A stretch of 19,676 nucleotides of DNA from Deltaproteobacteria bacterium (GTDB lineage: Bacteria; Myxococcota; Myxococcia; Myxococcales; 40CM-4-68-19), in contig VBKQ01000138.1 of assembly GCA_005879505.1 (NCBI GenBank), forward strand, positions 1 to 19,676. The letters are read 5' to 3'. The position numbers were made by a program, and so were the translations under genes. The notes beneath the pieces were generated by a model. The model saw nothing but the letters and a program-made list of their open reading frames with translations. It was not told the origin of the DNA and searched no databases. Within the stretch, counting starts at the first letter, position 1. Every line of letters begins with the position of its first letter. Positions 14,301-19,676 of this stretch are shown here, piece after piece.

Positions 14301-14547
14301 CGCAGGGTGCGTCCATTTTGAAGACGACCTCGCCGTCCGCTCCGGAGATCTTCGCTGGGCGCCGCGTCCACTCGACCGCGTCGATCACTTCAGTGGCGGT
14401 CGCGGACTCCGGCGTAACGCGTCGCGTCAGCGACAGCCCTTTCGCTTTTCGGGAAGGCCTCGGGCCCTCCGAGCGGGGAGCGGTGACGGGCGCGCCTGCA
14501 GGCAGGGCGGACAAGACTGCGGGATCGTTCTTGCCGGTTTTCGCCAT
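11351..14547 (-). pseudogene. nrdJ: Vitamin B12-dependent (class II) ribonucleotide reductase, frameshifted by an internal deletion
   Basis: The enzyme reduces ribonucleotides to deoxyribonucleotides using adenosylcobalamin. The large part (about 990 residues, 14320 down to 11351) is complete from TLRTAGEEMGGYF onward. It has the redox Cys in SACFI, the catalytic loop NPCSE with the thiyl Cys, Asn and Glu, the second redox Cys 11 residues later (TACNL), the APTGTIGLLMDCDTTG segment, a TSCPD domain (FIDMHKEGAALRS) and a Cys-rich C-terminal tail (CDTC, CYKCLNC) that would recycle the active site. The true N-terminus is in another frame: ATG 14547, with GGAGGGG upstream, gives SLTRRVTPES, then DAVEWTRRPAKI and DGEVVFKM. 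The two frames meet at about 14305-14320, where an estimated 40-50 conserved family residues are missing and the reading frame changes; frame one stops at 14230. As written, no full-length protein can be made. Assembly error or a real lesion are both possible. Confidence 0.9.
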
Positions 14548-14834
14548 CGATGTTTCCCCTCCAGTCCGCATCGCATTGGCGCTGCGGAAGTGTGCGCACT
14601 TTGCGGCATCCGGGACCGCCTTGTCAAATGAAACCCACTAGGGATTGTGGTGACGCGTCGCACAATGCGCAAGGATTAGTATGTTACCCACAGCTTGTGG
14701 ATCGGTTTCACAGAGGCCCAAGAGGCCGGATGCTGGATCGATTTCGCCCGCGCCGCACAGCGGCGGACCGGGTCCTTCACTTGTGTGCAAGTTGTGGTAC
14801 GAAGGCGCCCCTTCCGCATCTACCGGGTGTTCAC
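14548..14834. promoter_or_regulatory. Divergent intergenic region of nrdJ with DnaA-box-like pair
   Basis: On the minus strand a perfect TTGACA (14622-14627) could be the nrdJ -35 element, but the -10 position is poor. TTACCCACA at 14684-14692 matches the DnaA box at eight of nine positions, and TGTGGATCG at 14696-14704 matches its complement at seven of nine, so the two face each other within 21 bases. DnaA boxes occur in nrd promoters of other bacteria (E. coli nrdAB), which makes the position noteworthy. A small palindrome, ACTTG-TGTG-CAAGT (14779-14792), lies 43 bases before the plus-strand gene. I see no cobalamin riboswitch or NrdR box. Confidence 0.4.
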
Positions 14835-15818
14835 ATGAAGACGCTCACCGAGTTCAGCGGGACGATCATCCGCATGGCCGCCAAGGCGGAGGTCGAAGCC
14901 CGCCGAAGTCTTCCGCCGGAGCTGACGCGCATCGCTCCTCCCGCCGCGGTCTCCGGGGGCGTCACCGCGAAGCCCAACGAGAATGCCTCGGCGGTGCTCA
15001 CGGACGCGGGCGCGGAGAGCGCGACCGGCGCCGCCGCCCTCGGGCTCGCGGAGCAGGCCGCCGGGCAGAGTGACGCGGTGATCGGCACCACCTCCGAGCC
15101 CCAGATCGAGAGGCCCGGCGAAGCCGGGACGGCCGAGGACGAGATGCAGCCGGGAGCAGCGGCCGAGGAAGCGAGGGAAGAGGCGGCCGCGGACCAGGAC
15201 TTGTCCGGGCAGGGAGAGCCCGATCTGAAGGCGACGCCCGGAGGCGCCAAGCCTTCCGAGATCAACGCCGACGAGGAAGGGCAACCGAAGGCGGAGCTCG
15301 AGGCCGAGACCACCGCGGTCAAGGAGCTTCTCGACAAGGCGGTCTCCGAGGCGACCGGTACTTCCGGCGAGCGCCTCGATCGCTTGCGCGAAGCCGTCAA
15401 GGCGACGGGACGGCAGGCCGAGCGCGTCCGCCTGGTGCGAGTCTTCGGGGCGGAGGAGCAGGTCCAAGGTGCGAAGAGGATCGGCGAGCACCAGTACGTC
15501 GTCGATCTGATGCCCCAGTCGATGAAGCAGAGCTTCGAGCGCGACGAGCGCGGGGGGCGCCGCGGACCGCGGCGTCCCTCGGGCGGCGGCAAGAAAGGCG
15601 CGGAAGGGTCGCTCGAAGGCAGCTTCTCGATGGAGTCGGTCATGCAGGACCGGCGCAACGAGCGCGGGCCGGGCGGCGGGCGCGGACGCGGGCCTGGCGG
15701 TCGGGGAGGACCGGGCGGTGGGCGGGGCGGACCCGGTGGCCGAGGCGGGCGGCCGGGCGGCGGCCGCGGTCCGGGCGGCGGCGCGGGTCCGAAGCCTGGC
15801 GGCGCGACGAAGCCCTGA
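14835..15818 (+). CDS. Unrecognised protein with Gly/Arg-rich (RGG-like) C-terminal tail
   Basis: The 327-residue protein has four visible parts. A short N-terminal helix (MKTLTEFSGTIIRMAAKAEV) is followed by a long Ala/Glu/Gly/Pro-rich, probably disordered stretch (about 40-150). Then comes a segment that looks folded (about 155-230), containing a helix ERLDRLREAVKATGRQAERV, strands RLVRVFG and HQYVVDLMPQSM. The tail from about 235 is basic, and residues 274-327 are almost only Gly, Arg and Pro in repeats of GGR, PGG and GRGG. Such tails bind RNA or drive condensate formation in eukaryotic proteins and in some bacterial RNA-binding proteins; here RNA binding is inference. The ATG at 14835 was chosen because the upstream frame is promoter-like DNA. 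It is divergent from nrdJ and converges on the dehydrogenase gene. Confidence 0.75.
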   Translation: MKTLTEFSGTIIRMAAKAEVEARRSLPPELTRIAPPAAVSGGVTAKPNENASAVLTDAGAESATGAAALGLAEQAAGQSDAVIGTTSEPQIERPGEAGTAEDEMQPGAAAEEAREEAAADQDLSGQGEPDLKATPGGAKPSEINADEEGQPKAELEAETTAVKELLDKAVSEATGTSGERLDRLREAVKATGRQAERVRLVRVFGAEEQVQGAKRIGEHQYVVDLMPQSMKQSFERDERGGRRGPRRPSGGGKKGAEGSLEGSFSMESVMQDRRNERGPGGGRGRGPGGRGGPGGGRGGPGGRGGRPGGGRGPGGGAGPKPGGATKP

Positions 15819-15833
15819 GGGAGGATCAGGGCT
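15811..15833. terminator. Hairpin spanning two convergent stop codons
   Basis: A perfect eight-base stem, AGCCCTGA (15811-15818) with TCAGGGCT (15826-15833), and a seven-base loop. The left arm ends with the TGA stop of the RGG-tail gene and the right arm begins with the TGA stop (complement) of the dehydrogenase gene. It has no T-tract on either strand. Confidence 0.5.
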
Positions 15834-16578
15834 CCCGATGTACCTTGGTCAGCGAGGCCTGCGCGGTCGGGGTCATCACCAGCTCCGAGATGTTCACGTG
15901 CGGCGGGCGCGTCACCGCCCACACGATCGCGTCCGCGACGTCGTCGGCGGTCAGCGGCTGCATGCCCCGGTAGACCTCTTTCGCCTTCTCCTCGTCCCCG
16001 AGCCGCACGAGGGAAAACTCGGTCTCCGCCAGCCCCGGATCGATCTCGGTGACGCGGATGTTGGTCTCGCTCAGCTCGAGCCGCAGCGTCTCCGAGATCA
16101 CCCGTACCGAGTGCTTGGTGGCGGCGTAGACGGCGCCGCCTTCGTAGACCCCGCGCGCGGCGTACGATCCGAGGTTGACGATGTGGCCGCGCCTGGCCTC
16201 GATCATCCGCGGCAGGAACCCCCGCGTGACCCGCACCAGCCCGATCACGTTGGTCTCCACCATCCCGAGAAGATCCGCCTCCGTGATCTTCTCGACGGTG
16301 TCTCGTCCTAGCGCCAGGCCCGCGTTGTTGAGCAGGACCGCGGGTGTCCCTGCGCCGGCGCAAAAGGCGTCGATGCTCTCTTTCGAGCGGACGTCGAGGG
16401 CGCGCGCCTCGACCTCGGGCGCCCCCGCGCTGCGGCATTGCCGGGCCACCTCGCGCAGGCGCTCCAGCCTGCGCGCGCCGAGGTAGAGCGCATGGCCGAT
16501 CGCGGCGAAGCGGAGGGCGGTGGCGGCCCCGAATCCGGAGCTTGCGCCGGTGACCACCACCAGGCCCTTCCCGCTCAT
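15826..16578 (-). CDS. Short-chain dehydrogenase, YdfG-like
   Basis: The 250-residue protein is a classical SDR. It shows the cofactor loop TGASSGFG (10-17), an arginine-rich turn after strand two (GARRLERL) that fits NADP preference, the DV at 62-63, NNAG (84-87), the catalytic Ser in NLGSYA (about 138) and YAATK (151-155). NNAGLALG and the C-terminal NISELVMTPTAQ followed by VHR closely recall E. coli YdfG, an NADP-dependent 3-hydroxy acid (serine/allo-threonine) dehydrogenase. The exact substrate is not shown by sequence. The ATG overlaps the stop of the upstream Gfo/Idh/MocA gene (ATGA), so the two are translated together and may act in one pathway of sugar or hydroxy-acid oxidation. It is cytoplasmic. 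Confidence 0.92.
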   Translation of the reverse strand: MSGKGLVVVTGASSGFGAATALRFAAIGHALYLGARRLERLREVARQCRSAGAPEVEARALDVRSKESIDAFCAGAGTPAVLLNNAGLALGRDTVEKITEADLLGMVETNVIGLVRVTRGFLPRMIEARRGHIVNLGSYAARGVYEGGAVYAATKHSVRVISETLRLELSETNIRVTEIDPGLAETEFSLVRLGDEEKAKEVYRGMQPLTADDVADAIVWAVTRPPHVNISELVMTPTAQASLTKVHREP

Positions 16579-17618
16579 AGCGCGGTCACGTCGACGGCGA
16601 GCGGCAGCTCGCGGCTGCCCTCCGCGCTCGAACGGTAGCAGGTCTCGATGATCTGGACGCAGGCGACCGCCTCGCGCAGCTCGCGATTGACGAAGTCGCC
16701 GGAGCGCATCGCCGTCTTGAATTGATCGAACATCGAGTTGAACCACTTGCTGTGCGAGGCGTCCATCCAGTCGCTCTCGATCACGCCCTTTTCCACCGCG
16801 GTGTTGCCGCTCGATTTGCCGATGGTCAGCTCCCAATCGTCGTCGTCGATCACCAGGGCGCCGTTTTCGCCCTGCAGCGTGTACACCACCTTGCGTACCC
16901 CGGCCGTCCAGGTGAGGAAGGTGTGCGCGAACCCGTTCGGGAAGGTGAGGACGGCGTTCAGGTTGTCCTCGGTGTCCCACTGGCGCTCGAGGGTGAGCGT
17001 CTTGGCGGTGACGTGGGTCGGCAGCGAGCCGAGCCAGGCGAAGGTCAGGTAGAAGCTGTGCGACCCGTGGTCCATGGCGATGCCGCCGCCGGACAGCTTG
17101 CGGTCGCGGCGCCAGTCCGTCTTCCACTCCGGCACGCCCTTGGCGTGCGTGGTCCGGAAGGTGTTCAGCGTGACGGCGCGGATGGCGCCGATGCGGCCGG
17201 ACTGGATGATCTGGTCGGCGAACTTCACCACCGGCGCGTGCTTGTAGTTGTGCGCCGGGAACACCACCCGGCGATGCGCGCGCGCGGCGTCGACCAGCGC
17301 CCGGGCCTCGGCCATGCTGGTGGTGAGCGGCTTCTCGCAGAGCACGTGGATGCCGCGCTCCAGGGCGGCGAGCGCGATCTCCGAGTGCGCATGCGGCGGC
17401 GTGCAGACGTCGATGAAGTCGAGCCGGGTCTCGCGCGCGAGCAGGTCGCGAAAATCCGCGTACAGGCGGACCTTCGGAGCCGCCGCGCGCGCTGCTTCCA
17501 GCCGAGCCGCGGTGACGTCCGCGACGGCGACGATCTCGACGTCCTCGCGCTGCAGATACGCCGGGTGGTGTCCCTTGCCGGAGATGAAGCCGAAGCCGAC
17601 GATCGCTCCCTTGAGCAT
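16575..17618 (-). CDS. Gfo/Idh/MocA-family NAD(P)-dependent oxidoreductase
   Basis: The 347-residue protein has an N-terminal Rossmann domain starting AIVGFGFISGKGHHPAY, the strand DFIDVCTPPHAHSEIALAAL, and the family motif CEKPLTTS containing the conserved Lys. The C-terminal half has GGGIAMDHGSH, where the His is the usual catalytic or substrate-binding residue, followed by the large beta-sheet region. Members oxidise or reduce sugars, inositols or related substrates; the substrate cannot be told from sequence. The ATG at 17618 has GAGGAAAG upstream and begins right at the Rossmann strand; a longer frame to 17657 adds only an Arg-rich extension. It is the first gene of a two-gene operon with the YdfG-like dehydrogenase and divergent from doxX. 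Confidence 0.93.
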   Translation of the reverse strand: MLKGAIVGFGFISGKGHHPAYLQREDVEIVAVADVTAARLEAARAAAPKVRLYADFRDLLARETRLDFIDVCTPPHAHSEIALAALERGIHVLCEKPLTTSMAEARALVDAARAHRRVVFPAHNYKHAPVVKFADQIIQSGRIGAIRAVTLNTFRTTHAKGVPEWKTDWRRDRKLSGGGIAMDHGSHSFYLTFAWLGSLPTHVTAKTLTLERQWDTEDNLNAVLTFPNGFAHTFLTWTAGVRKVVYTLQGENGALVIDDDDWELTIGKSSGNTAVEKGVIESDWMDASHSKWFNSMFDQFKTAMRSGDFVNRELREAVACVQIIETCYRSSAEGSRELPLAVDVTAL

Positions 17619-17663
17619 CCACTTTCCTCGCAGTCCGCGCGCGCGTGTACCAGACAAAGGAGT

Positions 17664-17672
17664 TGTGGAAAA
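17664..17672 (-). promoter_or_regulatory. DnaA-box-like 9-mer in the oxidoreductase/doxX promoter region
   Basis: TGTGGAAAA on the plus strand (TTTTCCACA on the minus) matches the DnaA box at eight of nine positions. It sits in the 84-base gap between divergent genes. It may be chance, or another regulatory element; it is listed because similar 9-mers occur in two other intergenic regions of the window. Confidence 0.25.
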
Positions 17673-17702
17673 GCCCCCTGGCCACAGCTATAGAGGGGCG
17701 CC

Positions 17703-18176
17703 ATGCTCACGCCCGGCTTCACGCTCTTCCTCGCGGTCCTGCGCATCGCGGCCGGCGTTTCGCTCTTCACCTCTGGACTGCAGAAGCTCTCCTGGTTCGC
17801 GCAGCCGCCGCTGCAGCAGAAGTTCGCCGAGTGGTCGGCGCATCCCGCCAACGACGCGGTGGCCAGGTACCTCGCGTTCGTCTCGCACTATCCGGCTGCC
17901 TTCTCGCGCGTGGTCGTGGTCGGCGAGCTCGGGCTGGGAGCGCTCTTGATCCTCGGTCTGCTCACGCCGCTCGCGGCGCTGCTCGCCTTCGTGATGGTCC
18001 TCAATTTCCAGTTCGCGAGCGGGCAGATCTTCGCGCTCAGCTACCTGCGCGGGCAGAGCGGGCTCGCCTACCTCATGATCTACCCGGTCTTGTTCTTCAG
18101 CCGCGCCGGAACCGCGCTCGGCGTCGACGGCCTGATCGCCCGCGGGATGCGCCGCGGTGGCGCACCCTCGATGTAG
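17703..18176 (+). CDS. DoxX family membrane protein
   Basis: The 157-residue protein is a four-helix membrane protein with hydrophobic segments at about 6-26, 67-90, 91-107 and 119-139, and a polar loop of about 40 residues after the first. The pattern LRIAAGVSLFTSGLQKLSWF, then GELGLGALLILGLLTPLAA and NFQFASG, is typical of DoxX. DoxX proteins are thought to act with thiol or quinone redox partners in the membrane, in some organisms with sodA or thiosulfate transferases in stress responses, but the specific reaction here is unknown. The ATG has GAGGGG six bases upstream. It is a single-gene unit, divergent from the Gfo/Idh/MocA operon and convergent with the cyclase gene. Confidence 0.9.
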   Translation: MLTPGFTLFLAVLRIAAGVSLFTSGLQKLSWFAQPPLQQKFAEWSAHPANDAVARYLAFVSHYPAAFSRVVVVGELGLGALLILGLLTPLAALLAFVMVLNFQFASGQIFALSYLRGQSGLAYLMIYPVLFFSRAGTALGVDGLIARGMRRGGAPSM

Positions 18177-18224
18177 CTAGAACACGTCTCCTGACCGGTC
18201 CAGTCCAAGAGCAACAGTCGCTAA

Positions 18225-18239
18225 GCCGCCCTCGGCGGC
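18225..18239. terminator. Short GC hairpin between doxX and the cyclase gene
   Basis: A six-base stem (GCCGCC at 18225-18230 with GGCGGC at 18234-18239) and a three-base loop lie in the 68-base gap between convergent stops. There is no T-tract, so this is a weak candidate for a two-way transcript end. Confidence 0.4.
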
Positions 18240-18244
18240 CGCGA

Positions 18245-19440
18245 CTACCTCTCGGCGACTTTCGCGCCCGGCCGCCTCCGCAAGGCATCGCGCGCCTCGG
18301 CCGAGCCGCATGCGCGCGCCTCGGCCGCCCGGGCGAGAAGCGCCTCCGCCTCGCTGCCGGCGGCCACGGCCAGCCGCCGCACTGCGGACCTGCGCGCTGC
18401 GCAGGAGATGCGCGGATCGCGCAGATCGGCGCGGGCGACGGCGATCCGATCCGCGTTGGTGGCCGAGCCGGATAGCTCGAGCACGTGCAGGGCGTCGTCC
18501 CGCGCCGCCGCGCGCTCGGAGGCAAGCAACCGCCGCACCGCCGGCGCCGCCGCCCGCCCGACCTGCTCGCCGAGCAACTTGAGCAGGGCAGGACGCCAGA
18601 CGGCTGGGAATGCCTCCGAATCGAGCAGCTCGGCCAACGCTGAGATCGCCCCGTCATCGAGCGCGCGGGGATCCTGCTTCACGGCCGCGGCGAAGTCGGC
18701 GAATGCGGGGCCGAGCTGGCCGAGCGCGTGCTCCGCTTTGCCGCGCACGATCTGCACCTCGGCGTCCTGGGCCCGAGGGGAATCGGCCAGCCGATCGAGC
18801 TCCACCAGGGCCGCGAGGGGCTCGCGCGATTCGAGCAGGGCCTCGGCGCGGGCGAGAGGATCGTTCCCGATGCCGGAGGAGACGTGCTCGCCCGCGGCCG
18901 CGGCGATGAGCAGAAGCGCCGCTGCCGCCCAGACGATCCGCTTGCGCGCGAAGTCGAGCGCCGATTCGGTCGCCATCCTCAGCCGCACGGCGCGGGCCGG
19001 ATTGGGGAGCCTGCCCAGCCGCGCCAGGGCGCGGCCGCCGTAAGGTGCCCGCGGGTCCGCGCCACGGACGGCCCGGCGCAGCCGGATCCGTCCGGAACCG
19101 TGCAGCAGGACCTCGCCGACCACTTCGGTCGCCGCCTCGGTCTTGTTCATCGAGAGTCGATGCGCTCGCCGGCCGGCGCCTTCGAGTTCCAGGCGGCGAG
19201 GCGGTCCTGCATCGCCATCGCGCAGAGCACGGCATCGGTGGGCGAATCGAAGGCGGCGAGGAGCGCGTCGCCCAGGCCCTTCACCTTCCGCCCCCGGTAG
19301 CCGCGCACGACCGGCAGCAGGAGCGCGTCGTGGAGCGCCAGCATGCGGGCGTTCTCCTCGCGGGTCTGACCGCTGGTGCGCGCGGTGAACCCCTTCATGT
19401 CCGAGAGCAGGAGGACGAGGTTTCGCTCCGCCTGCTTCAC
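18245..19440 (-). pseudogene. Class III adenylate/guanylate cyclase with membrane anchor, frameshifted by an internal deletion
   Basis: The N-terminal frame (GTG 19440 to a stop at 19147) has the start of a class III cyclase domain: LLLSDMKGFTARTS with the first metal-binding Asp and KGLGDALLAAFDSP with the second. It ends abruptly at ERID. The second frame begins with LSMNKTEAATEVVGEVLLHGSGRIRLRRA, the last strands of the same domain. It then runs through a linker, one membrane segment (about residues 72-86 of that frame) and about 200 helical Ala/Leu/Arg-rich residues that may be TPR- or HEAT-like, ending at 18245. The block between, an estimated 40-50 residues that should hold the Asn and Arg stabilising the transition state, is absent, and the frame changes at about 19146-19155. 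The present reading cannot give an active enzyme. The GTG overlaps the stop of the upstream gene (GTGA). Confidence 0.8.
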
Positions 19441-19676
19441 GGCAGCGCTCCGAGCCTCGCCAGCGCGAAGAACGCGGTGGCCACCGCCATCATGGCGGCG
19501 AGGCCCGCGCCGATGAAGACCCGCAGCTTGTCGGGCACTCCGGGAAGCACCTCTTCCGCCTGCCGCGCCGCCGCGTGCGCCGCCGCGCGCAAGTGCCGCG
19601 ACACCTCGCTGCCCGCCTCGTTCCCATCGGGCGGAGGGAGCGGCCCGAGCTGCGGCAGCGGCGTGAGCGTATCCAG
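19437..19676 (-). CDS. 3' end of a gene for a C-terminally membrane-anchored protein (partial)
   Basis: Only the last 79 residues lie in the window; the 5' end is outside. Read back from the TGA at 19437-19439, the frame gives a Pro-rich stretch (LTPLPQLGPLPPPDG), a helical Ala/Arg-rich stretch (RHLRAAAHAAARQAEEV), then VPDKLRVFIGAGLAAMMAVA and TAFFALARLGALP. The final 25 residues are a hydrophobic segment preceded by positive charge, as in a tail-anchored protein with its main part in the cytoplasm. The stop overlaps the GTG start of the cyclase gene, so they form an operon. The protein could be a Ser/Thr kinase or another signalling protein, as often found beside cyclases in myxobacteria, but nothing visible proves it. 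Confidence 0.65.
   Translation of the reverse strand: MDTLTPLPQLGPLPPPDGNEAGSEVSRHLRAAAHAAARQAEEVLPGVPDKLRVFIGAGLAAMMAVATAFFALARLGALP

Noticed and set aside
12227..14641. 804-codon plus-strand open frame opposite nrdJ
   Set aside because: Composition (RR, HH, LL runs) and lack of any domain mark it as an antisense shadow of the ribonucleotide reductase.
14548..14834. Cobalamin riboswitch or NrdR box before nrdJ
   Set aside because: I looked for a B12-box-like conserved stretch and for the NrdR palindrome and saw neither.
15655..15818. Non-coding tandem repeat
   Set aside because: The GC-rich repeat keeps the reading frame of the upstream gene to a proper stop and encodes a Gly/Arg tail, so it is better read as coding.
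14831..16438. 535-codon minus-strand open frame across the RGG gene and the dehydrogenase
   Set aside because: It runs across two real genes in other frames; the Pro/Arg-rich composition comes from the GC-rich repeats.

Overview
The window is 19.7 kb of very GC-rich, densely coded bacterial DNA. It has short intergenic gaps, frequent GTG starts and many 4-base stop/start overlaps (GTGA/ATGA). The protein families present (a B12-dependent ribonucleotide reductase with a TSCPD domain, a SWIB-domain basic protein, a membrane-anchored class III nucleotide cyclase, a DoxX protein, Ala/Arg-rich hypothetical proteins) fit a Myxococcota-like, formerly deltaproteobacterial, chromosome. That assignment is inference from composition and gene content. 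I see no rRNA, tRNA, CRISPR array, insertion sequence or phage structural gene.

Layout. (1) 11-328: a small zinc-ribbon-like protein. (2) 371-3579, minus strand: a compact peroxide/iron operon read as rubrerythrin, CCG-domain Fe-S oxidoreductase, DUF3501 protein, PerR-like regulator, and a small Rof-like protein. The last four are tightly spaced or overlapping. A near-perfect PerR/Fur-type palindrome (3617-3637) overlaps the likely -10 element in front of rubrerythrin, so the operon probably regulates itself. (3) 3820-5310, plus: an unrecognised protein with a central membrane hairpin. (4) 5385-5684, minus: a SWIB protein. (5) 5821-about 9328, minus: a five-gene overlapping operon of an unknown protein, a DnaC/DnaI-like AAA+ ATPase with a Cys-rich N-terminus, a degenerate receiver, DciA (DUF721), and a two-domain methyltransferase. 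Finding a DnaC/I-type ATPase and DciA together is the most interesting feature here. (6) 9631-10968, plus: a membrane histidine kinase without a partner regulator, converging on an 82-residue protein. (7) 11351-14547, minus: nrdJ, complete except for an apparent internal deletion plus frameshift near its 5' end. (8) 14835-15818, plus: a protein with a long Gly/Arg-rich (RGG-like) tail. (9) 15826-17618, minus: a Gfo/Idh/MocA oxidoreductase coupled to a YdfG-like short-chain dehydrogenase. (10) 17703-18176, plus: DoxX. (11) 18245-19676, minus: a nucleotide cyclase that has also lost an internal block with a frameshift, preceded by the 3' end of a gene for a C-terminally membrane-anchored protein.

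How they fit together. The first operon looks like a peroxide-detoxification unit: rubrerythrin reduces peroxide, the Fe-S oxidoreductase may supply electrons, and PerR senses peroxide. The second operon looks like a helicase-loading/replication unit with a phospho-dead signalling domain built in. The two broken genes (nrdJ, cyclase) each lack an estimated 40-50 codons, which raises the question of a shared assembly cause rather than two separate mutations.
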